Notes under the pieces: model-generated
What the model was told of the DNA's origin: nothing
Databases searched by the model: none
What the model saw: the letters and a program-made list of their open reading frames with translations, nothing else
Position numbers and translations under genes: made by a program
Shown: piece by piece, positions 7,760-16,621 of the stretch
Layout of the letters: each line of letters begins with the position of its first letter
How positions within the stretch are numbered: the first letter of the stretch is position 1
From: Anaerolineae bacterium
GTDB taxonomy: Bacteria; Chloroflexota; Anaerolineae; Aggregatilineales; Phototrophicaceae
Reading direction: 5' to 3'
NCBI GenBank assembly: GCA_025055175.1
Contig: JANWYT010000028.1
Span: 166,211 to 230,210, forward strand
Length of the DNA: 64,000 nucleotides

Positions 7760-9184
7760 TTATGCGTCGAAATACAGGCGGAATTCGTAGGGGTGCGGAC
7801 GCATGGCAACAGCGTCGGCATCTTCCTTCTGCTTGAATTCGATGTAGCCTTCCAGATATTCTTTGGTGAAGACGCCGCCTTCCAGCAAGAACTTGTGGTC
7901 GGCTTCTAGAGCGCGCAGAGCCTGTCCCAGATCGGGCGGGGTGGTCTCCGTCTTGACCTTGCCTTCGTACAGGTCAACTTCTACTGGCTTAGGCGCCTTC
8001 ATGTCCTTCTTGATGCCGTCTAGACCAGCCATCAGCAGAGCCGACAGGCACAGGTAAGGATTAGCCAGCGGATCAGGGAAACGCGTCTCCACGCGCTTGG
8101 CCTTCGGGCTGCTGCTGTACATGGGGATACGGATGGCAGCCGAGCGATTACGCGCGCTGTAGACCAGGTTCACAGGCGCTTCGTAGCCCGGCACTAGGCG
8201 GCGATAGCTGTTGGTGGTGGGGTTAGTGATGGCCAGCAAAGCCTTGGCGTGCTTAAGGACGCCGGCGATGTACTGGAGAGCCAACGGGCTGAGGCCGGCG
8301 TATTCGTTGCCACCGAACAGAGGTTGGCCGCCTTTCCACAGCGATTGGTGGACGTGCATGCCGCTGCCGTTGTCGCCGAAGATGGGCTTGGGCATGAAGG
8401 TGGCCACCATGCCATACTTGCGAGCCACGTTCTTCACGACATACTTGTAATCCAGCATTTTGTCGGCCATGTTCAGCAGCGAGTCGAAGCGCATGTCGAT
8501 TTCGCACTGACCAGCGGCAGCTACTTCGTGATGGTGAACTTCAATCGGGATGCCGATGGCCATCATCGTCTGCACCATCTCAGCGCGCAAATCCTTGATG
8601 GTGTCGCTGGGCGGCAGCGGGAAGTAGCCCTCCTTGACGCGATTGGTGTAGCCGGCCTGCATCTTGCTGCTGTTCCAGAAAGCCTCTGGCATGTCTACTT
8701 CGTGGCTGGATTTGTGAGGAGCGTAGTCGAACGACACGCCACTGAAGACGAAGAATTCCAGCTCTGGCCCGAAGTAAGCTACGTCGGCGATACCCGTCTC
8801 CTTCAGGTAGGCTTCAGCGCGGCGTGCGACGGCGCGCGGATCGTTGGGATACGACTCGCGGGTGATCGGATCGATAATGTCGCACTTGATCGCCAACGTC
8901 TTATGAGCATAGAACGGGTCGATGTAAGCAGTGTTGAGGTCAGCAATCAACAGCATATCGGAGGCGTTAATGCTCTGGAAACCCTTGATCGACGAGCCGT
9001 CGAAGCCAAAGCCCTGCTCAAAATCATCAGCGCTGACCATCGACATCGGGCGGCTGACGTGCTGGGGGATGCCGCGTATATCGACGAAGCGCACGTCAAG
9101 CTCAACAACCTCGTTCTCTTTGGCCCATCTGACCAGGGCTTCAGCAGAGGCTTTGGCCTCCGCGGGGAGGGTGTATTGACCCAT
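7760..9184 (-). CDS. glnA: Glutamine synthetase type I
   Basis: 474 residues, close to the usual 470 of GSI. Visible family motifs: the N-terminal beta-grasp FVDIRG, GFDGSSIKGF, the metal and substrate segment GPELEFFVF, EVAAAGQCEIDMRF, the ATP-loop KPIFGDNGSGMHVHQSL, the NPTTNSYRRLVPGYEAP flap, NRSAAIRIP and the RFPDPLANPYL segment. It joins ammonia to glutamate with ATP. The tyrosine near the C-terminus lies in DLYEG, without the LPPEE seen at the adenylylation site of proteobacterial GSI-beta, so control by adenylylation is doubtful. ATG 9184 is the natural start. It stands alone; no ntr or nitrogen-transport genes are adjacent. Confidence 0.95.
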   Translation of the reverse strand: MGQYTLPAEAKASAEALVRWAKENEVVELDVRFVDIRGIPQHVSRPMSMVSADDFEQGFGFDGSSIKGFQSINASDMLLIADLNTAYIDPFYAHKTLAIKCDIIDPITRESYPNDPRAVARRAEAYLKETGIADVAYFGPELEFFVFSGVSFDYAPHKSSHEVDMPEAFWNSSKMQAGYTNRVKEGYFPLPPSDTIKDLRAEMVQTMMAIGIPIEVHHHEVAAAGQCEIDMRFDSLLNMADKMLDYKYVVKNVARKYGMVATFMPKPIFGDNGSGMHVHQSLWKGGQPLFGGNEYAGLSPLALQYIAGVLKHAKALLAITNPTTNSYRRLVPGYEAPVNLVYSARNRSAAIRIPMYSSSPKAKRVETRFPDPLANPYLCLSALLMAGLDGIKKDMKAPKPVEVDLYEGKVKTETTPPDLGQALRALEADHKFLLEGGVFTKEYLEGYIEFKQKEDADAVAMRPHPYEFRLYFDA

Positions 9185-9233
9185 ACGTTTTCTCCATTTG
9201 GTGAGTGTTCACAACACGAAGATAGTGAAGCGC

Positions 9234-9239
9234 AGTATA
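9234..9239 (-). promoter_or_regulatory. Possible -10 element of glnA
   Basis: TATACT on the minus strand, about 50 bases before the glnA ATG. No good -35 at 16-18 bases was found, so it may need an activator or be wrong. The rest of the 269-base glnA/DUF4397-gene interval holds only the divergent promoter at 9387-9415 and AT-rich sequence. Confidence 0.35.
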
Positions 9240-9386
9240 GAAGAAAATCCAAACCTGTACGCCGTCAAAAAGGGCGAATTCTTAAGGAGTTTTCTTAGCA
9301 AAACTAGACAAAGCAGCGCTCAAATGCCCGTGTTTCTGTTCGCTTATTGGCAAAAAACGACAAGCTGAGCCTGCTCAACATAGAGT

Positions 9387-9415
9387 TTGGCCTGCTTGCT
9401 CAAGCGCGCTATAAT
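9387..9415 (+). promoter_or_regulatory. Promoter of the DUF4397 gene
   Basis: TTGGCC (9387-9392), a 17-base spacer and TATAAT (9410-9415). The predicted start near 9422 leaves a ~32-base leader that includes a TGGAGA ribosome-binding site. Confidence 0.65.
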
Positions 9416-9453
9416 GGCGTCGCCATTGGTGTTTTGGGCCTGGAGACAGTTCT

Positions 9454-10482
9454 ATGCGGCGTGACTTATGCTTGTTTGCAGGGCTTCTTCTGGCTATGGG
9501 CGTTTTAGCCCAGGCACAGCCTCCTAGTGCGCTCAGCTTTCATCCGCCACAGATTGAGCGCGGGACTATTGTGAATTTCTTCCAATTCGCGCACACCTCC
9601 GTCGATGTTGGCTCGTTGGACATTTACCTGGACGGCGTAGAAGAACCCATCATTCGCAACATGGCCTACGGCGATACTGTCCCGATGATGGCGATTCCTG
9701 CCGCGAAGCGTACCTTCGTCGCGCGTCGCGCCGACACAGGCTCGCGAGGCGCTGTCCTGGCCAGCACCGACATCGACTTTGGCACGAATGCTAGTTGGCT
9801 GCTGCTGGCAGCTGGACGCGATGAGCGCCGTTCGTTTGACCTGCTGCCCGTCCCTATTCCGCGTTCTGCGGCTTTGTACCGCCCTGGACAAGCCTTCGTG
9901 CGCAGTCTGAGCGCCGTTAGCGACGGCAGTAGCATGAGCATTGCGATTGAGTCGAGCGACCCTGACGTCAAAGCGGGTGGTAGAGCCTCTCTGGAGACGA
10001 GCATGGGCTGGCTCAGCCCGCGCGACAACTCTGTTGCCGCTGGCGACTACCTCATCAGCGCCAGGGCTAGCGGCACGCCCTTCGCTCCACCGCAGAACAT
10101 CCGCTTGGAAGCGGAGAAGACCACCATGCTCATCATCATCGGTAGTCTGAGCGGCGCACCTCCAGGACAAATCTTGGCCCTGACCAGCCCGCCAGAGCAG
10201 GCGCGCGTGAAGTTGGTGAACGAACAGAACGACGATTACACGGTCGTCTTCAGCCCCGTCAACCTACAGATTGACGCGCTGGACGCCGGTCAGAGCAGCG
10301 ACTTCGTCACGGTGCGCAGCTCCAACGTGAGACTGCTGTTCTTCCTCAAAGGCGCAAATCTGCGCCAGTCACCCATCCTCTTCGAAGTACCGCAGCGCTT
10401 GCGACCGGGTCGCGATCTAGTCATTACTTTGCGCGCTGATGGCTCAGTCGACGTTGAGGAGACGCTCACGCCACCAGAATGA
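9454..10482 (+). CDS. Exported DUF4397-domain protein
   Basis: 342 residues with an N-terminal signal peptide (LCLFAGLLLAMGVLAQAQ). The domain from residue ~38 to ~145 has the DUF4397 pattern: FQFAHTSVDVGSLDIYLDGV, an N-x-AYGD turn, a VPA-like strand and an ASWLLLAAG closing strand. A related second unit (residues ~240-340) has ARVKLVNEQND and FLKGANLRQSP. DUF4397 domains are secreted beta-sandwich-like modules found in cell-surface proteins, with no known catalysis. It is monocistronic, with its own promoter, divergent from glnA. Confidence 0.75.
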   Translation: MRRDLCLFAGLLLAMGVLAQAQPPSALSFHPPQIERGTIVNFFQFAHTSVDVGSLDIYLDGVEEPIIRNMAYGDTVPMMAIPAAKRTFVARRADTGSRGAVLASTDIDFGTNASWLLLAAGRDERRSFDLLPVPIPRSAALYRPGQAFVRSLSAVSDGSSMSIAIESSDPDVKAGGRASLETSMGWLSPRDNSVAAGDYLISARASGTPFAPPQNIRLEAEKTTMLIIIGSLSGAPPGQILALTSPPEQARVKLVNEQNDDYTVVFSPVNLQIDALDAGQSSDFVTVRSSNVRLLFFLKGANLRQSPILFEVPQRLRPGRDLVITLRADGSVDVEETLTPPE

Positions 10483-10519
10483 GGCTTAGCAGTCTCACAC
10501 ACGCCTAGATTGCGGAGCT

Positions 10520-11713
10520 TCAGCCACGCAGGTTGAAAGCGAACCAATCCAGCCCTGCCAGGATATGCAAGCCGTACAGAGCCAACAGCAACGGCGCGCC
10601 GCTTGGCCGACCTCTTAGCATAGACAGCAGGCGGCGCAAACTGAGCGCGAACAACACAAAGGCAGCGTATAGCGCTCCCCAGGCGAAGTTGCCATGCTCA
10701 ATGCGCAGGCCCTGCTCAACCAACAGCACTGCCTGCGCCCATGCCACGCCGAAGACGAGCCAGCTCAACAGCAGCGACTGATCCTGCCAAACAGCGCGCC
10801 TAAGCAGCAGCAAACACATACACACAGGGAAGGCCAGCGAAGCAAGCCACTTGAGGGGTAACAAAGACAAATCTTCGCCAATGGCTCGGTAGTAGCCCAG
10901 AAAATCTATCGTCGCGCGGCTTCCGTCGCCTGACCCCGCAAACACGCTATACTGGGCCAACAGTAGCGGAAGCGCCGTCGCTAAGCAAGCTAGCAACAGC
11001 CCCCAATCCACCGAGCCTCTCCGCCAGGCACGCCACAAAGCCAGCAGCACCAGAGCGGGCAGCAAGGCCACCGTGAACGAAAATTTGGCCGCCATCGACA
11101 ACGCTGTGACGAGCAAAGCTGCCAGCAACATTGCCATTCGCTCTGCAGCCTTCTGCGCTTGTGGTCGAAGCACGCGCACAGCCAGCGCGAACTGCGCCAG
11201 GGCCAGTGGCTTGGCCAAGAGAGTCGTCGGGTTGTGATACAAGCTGAAGGTCAGGTAGCCATTTAGTGCCTGATCGCTGGACTGGCCCAACAAGAAAAAG
11301 AGCGGAGCGACGACTATCAGCGATAGAGCTAGCGCTGCGCTGCCCCAAGCAGCCCATGGTGACTGAGGCCAGGGCCAAACAGGCTTCAACCAAGCATAGA
11401 GCATAACAGCCGTCAATCCGTAGGCTATCACGCTGACGATCAGCGCTGCCGTCGCCAAATCACCATTGAGCGGCCAGGCCAGCAGCACCAGCAGGCGATT
11501 GAACAGGAGATTAGGGCGAGGCACGTCAGAGCGTCCCGTCTCCAGCACGCTACGCGCGTCAAGGATTTGGTCGTAGTAGTCCGTCCCGATGTCTTCGACG
11601 ATCATCGCTTGCGTCATCGGGACGAACAGCGCCACCACAGCCAGCAAGAGGGCCAGCAGAGCTGACCCATCAGTCCAAGCAGGCCTAAGACCGGTCGTCA
11701 CGAAAGCGGGCAA
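10520..11713 (-). CDS. Polytopic membrane protein, function unknown
   Basis: 397 residues with about ten hydrophobic segments (e.g. ALLALLLAVVALFVP, LLAALLVTALSMAAKFSF, LALYGLHILAGLDWF). After the first helix there is a loop with DIGTDYYDQILDARSVLETG, which recalls the acidic first periplasmic loop of GT-C glycosyltransferases, but I see no decisive motif. The gene starts three bases after the stop of the HerA-like ATPase gene, so the two are very likely cotranscribed and translationally coupled. Nothing in the pair says what joins a cytoplasmic ATPase to this membrane protein. Confidence 0.65.
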   Translation of the reverse strand: MPAFVTTGLRPAWTDGSALLALLLAVVALFVPMTQAMIVEDIGTDYYDQILDARSVLETGRSDVPRPNLLFNRLLVLLAWPLNGDLATAALIVSVIAYGLTAVMLYAWLKPVWPWPQSPWAAWGSAALALSLIVVAPLFFLLGQSSDQALNGYLTFSLYHNPTTLLAKPLALAQFALAVRVLRPQAQKAAERMAMLLAALLVTALSMAAKFSFTVALLPALVLLALWRAWRRGSVDWGLLLACLATALPLLLAQYSVFAGSGDGSRATIDFLGYYRAIGEDLSLLPLKWLASLAFPVCMCLLLLRRAVWQDQSLLLSWLVFGVAWAQAVLLVEQGLRIEHGNFAWGALYAAFVLFALSLRRLLSMLRGRPSGAPLLLALYGLHILAGLDWFAFNLRG

Positions 11714-11716
11714 AGC

Positions 11717-14404
11717 TCAATAACCCATCGCCGGAACAACGACGACGCTAGAGACCGTTGGCACGTAGTAGTGCGGCAGCCAGCCAATGCCGTACAGCAC
11801 GACGTGAATGTCCTTCTTGAGCGGCGCGATAGAGGTCATTTGCACCTGCTCTAGCGCTTGCAACCACTTCTGGTTCAAGGCTTGTACCGCCGCTTCGGCT
11901 TCTTGATGAAGGCGCGCATAGTCCTGACGAGCGCGTTCTAGACGCTTGTCGTAGCGCTCGGCATCTCCGCGCGCTTGTTGCGTTTGGCGGCTGGTGCGGC
12001 TCATGCGTGAGACGGTGTTGTAGGTGTAGCCTCGGAACAGCGAGAAAATCGACTCGCCAGTGGTGAATAGATTCTCGCGCTGGCGGGCGCGCACTTCCTC
12101 ACGAGCATCCTCCACCAAGTCCTTGATGTCAGCGATTTGTGCCTCCAGCTTGTTGAGCTTCTGGCGATATTCTTCGGCCAACTTCTGGTATTCGGCGTCG
12201 CGGCGCTCACGGATCATCTGCATGATCGTCGCCTGGAAGACGCTGTAGTCTTGGTCAGGATCGCTGTAAATCTTCAGCAGTGGATGATAGGCGACTTCCA
12301 GACGGGCTGTGTTGGCGATCATGTCGATGAGGTCTTTTTGTAGGGCCGCCAGGCGCTTAGCGTCTAACAAAGCCACTGGAATTTCCTGGAAAATAGCCTG
12401 GCCCGCTGGCGCAGTCGTGACATAGCGGGCATCGATCACCGGGGCTTGGTAGTTTTGCCACTGGAGCAGACCCTGAGGTTGGAGGTCTGTGACGTGATAG
12501 GCGTACTGACGGCTGGTGTAGACGCCGCTAGCCTTGTTCTGGTAGCGCACCTCCAGCTGAGCCAGCAGCAGCGGTACGTAGGCCAGCAACACTTGACCGC
12601 TAGGCGTGACGAGCTGGCCACTGCGCTGACTGAAGGCGGCGATAGCCTGCTGCATAGTCAGAGTGGCGGGCAGGAAGTACTGCTGGATGGCAGCAGGCAC
12701 GGGTGGTTGGCTCTGCAAGAAGCCACCGGGCAGGCGCTGAATTTGAGGCGCAGATTCCTGAGACACAGCAGGCACAGGCGCGCTCTGGGACTGGAAGCTA
12801 GGCGCTTGCGCCGCGCTTGTGCCGGGGAAAGGCGGTGGAGGCGGCGCGGCTTGTGTTATGCCGGGGAAAGGCGGTGGAGGCGGCGCAGCTTGCGTTGTGC
12901 TAGGGAAAGGTGGGGGCGGCGGCGGGGGAGCGAAATTAGTCCGCCCTTGTAGCCAACTGCCCGTCTGCATGAGCTGTTGCTGGCGTTCCTGTTTGCGCGC
13001 TGCCATTAGGTCAGCGATCTGCACGCGCGTGAGCGGGCCAGCCAGGTAGCTCATGCACCAGCGCGAGTGCAACAGCACCGAGCCGCGCTGATGGACGTTA
13101 CGCATGATGAAGACGCGCGGTCTAATGTCGGCCAAGAGCTGTTCGACGTTGCCCAACTCGCCCTCGTCGTTGATCGTCTCCAGGGTGCGCAGGCCGGCCA
13201 TCACCCGATCACGATCGTTCTTGGACTGCAGACGGCCAATGAACCATGTGCCGGCGTTAGTCAGGCCTTTATAATCCAAGTCGCCAGGATTCTGCGTGGC
13301 CAGCACTAGGCCAATGCCGAAGGCGCGGGCCTGCTTGAGCAAGCGCATGAACGGGCCTTTAGTCGGTGGGTTGAAAGGATGGGGCGGAAAGTAGCCGTAC
13401 AACTCATCAACATAGAGGATGGCGCGCAGGCTAGGCGTGCCGCGCTGCATTCTCATCCACGAGATGAGGTTTTCCAGCAGCAGCGTCATGATGAACATGC
13501 GCTCTTGATCGTTCAAATGAGCGATGTAGAAAATGCTCACGCGCGGCTTGCCATCAGGCCGATAGAGCAGATTCTGGATGTCTAGAGGCTCACCCTGAAG
13601 CCAGGTCTGGAAAGAAGGCGCAGCAATGACGTTGTTCATCTCCATCGCCAGCTTGTAGCGTTTCTTCTCGTTGATGTACTGCTCTAGTGGGAAGACGCCC
13701 AACTTGTCAAACGGGGGCTGCTTGATCTGCATGATGATATCTTCTAGCGTCAAGTCGCGTCCCTGCCGCCAGTTCCACTCTAGGATGTTAGTCAGCAAGA
13801 CGTGTTCCACGTCCTTCACTGGCTGATAATTCAGGCCACCCAGGGCGAAGAGGGCGGTCACCGTACCGCTGATCCGCTCCAAGATAATTTCTTCGTTGCC
13901 CTGCCAGGCTATGCGCGGAGCGCGCAGCGAGGCCAGGATGCTGATCTGCAAGCCACTGTCGCTGCCAGGCGTGTAGATGTTCAACTCGGTAGCTTTTTGC
14001 AACCAGGCCAGCCGTTCTGGTGCAATGCCCCAGTTGGTCAAGCCCTCGCGCCACTTAGCTGCCATCTGCTCTGCATAAGCGGCCTTGTCCATGTTGGCGC
14101 GGCGCGCGTCGTCATCGTGAATCCAGGGCGCGAAGTCTTGACCGCGTAGCTGCGGGAAGACTAGAGCTAAGTTGGCGATGTCGCCTTTGGGATCGATGAT
14201 GATGGCTGGCACGTTGTCCAGGATGGCCTCTTCCAGCATGGCAATGCACAAACCAGTCTTGCCGCTGCCCGTCATGCCCACCACAACAGCGTGGGTCAGC
14301 AGGTCACGACTGTCGTAATAGATGATATCATCACCCAGCCGTTGATCTTGCGGGTCGTAAGTACGCCCAATGTAAAAGTTGCTCGGTGCTTCAATGAAAG
14401 GCAT
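11717..14404 (-). CDS. HerA/DUF87-type P-loop ATPase with proline-rich linker
   Basis: 895 residues. The N-terminal half is an ATPase of the HerA-FtsK (DUF87) kind: Walker A GMTGSGKTG with K49, IIIDPKGDIANLA, Walker B in AILYVDELYGYFP, and ATQNPGDLDYKGLTNAG (sensor region). A Pro/Phe-rich linker (residues ~490-545) contains tandem copies of a 13-residue unit with PPPPPFPG. A C-terminal half follows, with long helices rich in Arg/Glu/Gln (about residues 730-860) that should form a coiled coil. HerA-type enzymes pump DNA or move polymers, but this branch is often annotated only as DUF87 ATPase. The ATG at 14404 is the first in frame. Coupled to the downstream membrane protein. Confidence 0.8.
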   Translation of the reverse strand: MPFIEAPSNFYIGRTYDPQDQRLGDDIIYYDSRDLLTHAVVVGMTGSGKTGLCIAMLEEAILDNVPAIIIDPKGDIANLALVFPQLRGQDFAPWIHDDDARRANMDKAAYAEQMAAKWREGLTNWGIAPERLAWLQKATELNIYTPGSDSGLQISILASLRAPRIAWQGNEEIILERISGTVTALFALGGLNYQPVKDVEHVLLTNILEWNWRQGRDLTLEDIIMQIKQPPFDKLGVFPLEQYINEKKRYKLAMEMNNVIAAPSFQTWLQGEPLDIQNLLYRPDGKPRVSIFYIAHLNDQERMFIMTLLLENLISWMRMQRGTPSLRAILYVDELYGYFPPHPFNPPTKGPFMRLLKQARAFGIGLVLATQNPGDLDYKGLTNAGTWFIGRLQSKNDRDRVMAGLRTLETINDEGELGNVEQLLADIRPRVFIMRNVHQRGSVLLHSRWCMSYLAGPLTRVQIADLMAARKQERQQQLMQTGSWLQGRTNFAPPPPPPPFPSTTQAAPPPPPFPGITQAAPPPPPFPGTSAAQAPSFQSQSAPVPAVSQESAPQIQRLPGGFLQSQPPVPAAIQQYFLPATLTMQQAIAAFSQRSGQLVTPSGQVLLAYVPLLLAQLEVRYQNKASGVYTSRQYAYHVTDLQPQGLLQWQNYQAPVIDARYVTTAPAGQAIFQEIPVALLDAKRLAALQKDLIDMIANTARLEVAYHPLLKIYSDPDQDYSVFQATIMQMIRERRDAEYQKLAEEYRQKLNKLEAQIADIKDLVEDAREEVRARQRENLFTTGESIFSLFRGYTYNTVSRMSRTSRQTQQARGDAERYDKRLERARQDYARLHQEAEAAVQALNQKWLQALEQVQMTSIAPLKKDIHVVLYGIGWLPHYYVPTVSSVVVVPAMGY
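12822..12930. repeat. 39-base minisatellite inside the HerA-like gene
   Basis: Two near-identical 39-base units start at 12822 and 12861 and a partial, diverged one starts at 12900. Each encodes 13 residues of the proline-rich linker. The period is a multiple of three, so copy-number change would keep the frame. Confidence 0.75.
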
Positions 14405-14464
14405 TCGCCACCTCGTCTCGTCATGCGTCCATTTGTTCGATTATAGCACAGCAGCAGTGTTAGG

Positions 14465-15712
14465 CTATGGCATGACGCGGAAGCGACAGCTCTCCTGTTC
14501 AAAGGGCATGGCCGTATTCGGGCCAAAAGACTGGTAGCCATCGCTGATATCGCGCGACCAGGTGACGACGTAGGTGATCTCGTACTCGCCAGCTTGCAGT
14601 GGGCCGTATGGTACGTACCAATAAGCCACGTAATCCATGCCCTGCTGGCGGATGGCGGTGCGGTACTGATTGACGTCGGGGATCGGCGTACCATTGACGC
14701 GCAGATCGACCGTGCTGGCGTCGATGTGATCGCGCACTTGACGTTCTTCGCGGGCAAACCAGGCCCAAAAGATATCGATCTCGCTGCCAGCACGCACAAC
14801 GGGGGCAGGCAGGCCAAAGGCTGGTCGGTCGCAGAAGGCGAAGACGTTGATCGCTTGAGGACGGTCAACTCGCTCAGCGGGGGAGACCGCTGCACCGCTG
14901 GGTGGCGTACCGACGGTGGGTGAAGGAGGCAGCGTCACGCCAGGGATAAAGGTCTGGGTCGGTTGCAAGGTCAGGACGCGCTCTGGCGTGCGCTCAATCG
15001 TGATGGTAGGCGAGGGCGTGGCAGCGCTGCTCACCAACGCGGTCGCTGTCAGGTTGAGGCTATCTAGGTTGATGATGGGGATGAAGGGCTGGCTGGTGGC
15101 GGCAGTCGTCGGCGTGCGCGTGGGCGCATCGGGCGGCGTGGGCGAGACCACGTTGCGCGGCGGTGTCGGCGTAACAGTGCCGCCGCCCAAAATCGCCGTC
15201 GGTAGCGGAGTCCCCCCCAGCAGCGAAGCTGCACCTGGCAGCAGCGTCGGCGTCACGACCAGAGTGGGCGTTGGTGGCAGGAAGACCAGACGCGCCGAGA
15301 CCCAGCCCTCACGCCCATCATCCAGGCGCACGTTGAACCAAGCACCGCTGGCGTCCTGACCCAAAATCAGCACCCCCGTGCCAGGGGCTAAGGCGTCAAT
15401 CTCGCGGAAGCTCGTTCCTGGCCCTTCGCGCACATTGACGCGCTGCATAGATTGGACAATGCCGACAATAGTCGGAGTCAAGGTGGGCGTAGGCGAGAGA
15501 GTGTTCGTAGGCGGTACGGGCGTGTTGGTCGGCGTGAAAGTGAAGGTGGGTAAGGGCGTGCGCGTCGGTATAGGCGTGGCGGTGTGGCGCGGCAAGGCGC
15601 TGGGAATGGGCAGGAAGGTCGCCGTGGGAGCAACGTTCATCGCCGTCTCTAAGCTTGGGCGGCAAGCTGCCAGACCCACCAGCAGCAGGCCAACGCTCAT
15701 CCATCGTCTCAT
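14465..15712 (-). CDS. SH3-domain lipoprotein with Thr/Pro-rich linkers
   Basis: 415 residues from ATG 15712, which has GAGGAA upstream; the frame stays open to 15814 but that part lacks an initiation site. Signal peptide with lipobox LAAC, then a long Pro/Thr linker, an SH3 module (VNVREGPGTSFREI ... WVSARLVFLPP, residues ~120-175), a second Pro/Thr linker and a C-terminal domain of ~120 residues (FCDRPAFGLP ... YEITYVVTW) that looks like an Ig/beta-sandwich fold. Such proteins are typically surface-attached in Chloroflexota. No enzyme motif is seen. The next gene to the right is divergent. Confidence 0.75.
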   Translation of the reverse strand: MRRWMSVGLLLVGLAACRPSLETAMNVAPTATFLPIPSALPRHTATPIPTRTPLPTFTFTPTNTPVPPTNTLSPTPTLTPTIVGIVQSMQRVNVREGPGTSFREIDALAPGTGVLILGQDASGAWFNVRLDDGREGWVSARLVFLPPTPTLVVTPTLLPGAASLLGGTPLPTAILGGGTVTPTPPRNVVSPTPPDAPTRTPTTAATSQPFIPIINLDSLNLTATALVSSAATPSPTITIERTPERVLTLQPTQTFIPGVTLPPSPTVGTPPSGAAVSPAERVDRPQAINVFAFCDRPAFGLPAPVVRAGSEIDIFWAWFAREERQVRDHIDASTVDLRVNGTPIPDVNQYRTAIRQQGMDYVAYWYVPYGPLQAGEYEITYVVTWSRDISDGYQSFGPNTAMPFEQESCRFRVMP

Positions 15713-15816
15713 TGACGATTCCTCGTCTTGTGTGGGCAGTGAGTGACCACAGACGCAGCCACATGGTGTATCATGCATAATGACACTTGGCTTATTATAA
15801 ATCCAGAGGGCCATTC

Positions 15817-16584
15817 ATGCCAAAAGCCTGCTCTGCCCTGCTTTGCCTGAGCCTGACAGCGACTGCAACGCTGGCCCAGGGTATTCCCTTGCTCAGCCTA
15901 GGATCGCCACAGCAAGTGGCCTTCAGCGCCCAGGCTATGCAGGATTTCCACTACGAAGGCCGCGCTGATGAAGCGTTGTGTATCACTCTGCGCGGCATAG
16001 GAGAAGCCAGCTACCAGGGCCAAGCCCTAGGCGTGCCGCCCGATCCCGTCCTCATCCTGGTCGATCCGCAAGGGCGCACCCTGGCCTATGCCGACGACAA
16101 CGGCGCAGCACACGGCTTGGCCATTCAGGACGCGGCGCTATGTCCCGTCGTTTTGCCTCGCGCGGGCCGCTACATCATACGTGCCGATACTTTCAGTGGC
16201 CTGACGGAGGGCGCAGGAGAACTGCTTGCCCGCCCCTGGCAACCTGTCCTCCCCAGCCTGAAAGCCGACGCCTGGCAAAGCCTGACTTGGCCCATTGGCG
16301 GCGCGGCTCAGGCTCTCATCAATGTACGAGCAGGCCAGCGCCTGCTCATCCGCGCGCGCGCCTCAGATGCCAGCGACACGATCCTGACCCTACTAGACGA
16401 ACAGGGCCAAACCCTGGCAAAGAACGACGATCACGCCAGCACTGCCCTGGACTTGCGCAGCTTGGACTCTGCCCTCACCTGGCAAGCCAGCACCGACTCT
16501 GTCCTCATCGTGCAGCTGCATGACGCTCTAGGGCGGGCGGGCCAAGCTGAAGCACAGTTTATCTTCATCGCCTCCGAGCGATGA
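15817..16584 (+). CDS. Exported protein with PPC-like beta-sandwich domains
   Basis: 255 residues from ATG 15817, which follows AGAGGG at 15805-15810; the in-frame TTG at 15787 is rejected. A signal peptide ends near ATLAQG. Two related halves (residues ~25-140 and ~145-255) each show the pre-peptidase C-terminal pattern: a strand, DPVLILVDPQGRTLAYADDN or DTILTLLDEQGQTLAKNDD, then a DSxL strand. PPC domains are usually appended to secreted peptidases; here they stand alone. The M50 peptidase homologue gene follows 37 bases downstream, so they may share a transcript. Confidence 0.65.
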   Translation: MPKACSALLCLSLTATATLAQGIPLLSLGSPQQVAFSAQAMQDFHYEGRADEALCITLRGIGEASYQGQALGVPPDPVLILVDPQGRTLAYADDNGAAHGLAIQDAALCPVVLPRAGRYIIRADTFSGLTEGAGELLARPWQPVLPSLKADAWQSLTWPIGGAAQALINVRAGQRLLIRARASDASDTILTLLDEQGQTLAKNDDHASTALDLRSLDSALTWQASTDSVLIVQLHDALGRAGQAEAQFIFIASER

Positions 16585-16621
16585 GGCAGCTCATTATCCA
16601 CCGTCAAATTGAGGCTACTCC

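Noticed and set aside
8249..9298. 349-codon frame on the plus strand opposite glnA
   Set aside because: It is the mirror of a highly conserved, certain gene; its translation has no domain and results from GC-biased codons on the other strand.
14916..15746. Plus-strand frames of Val/Gly-rich sequence opposite the SH3 lipoprotein
   Set aside because: They are the reverse reading of Thr/Pro linker codons, which yields runs of Gly and Val.
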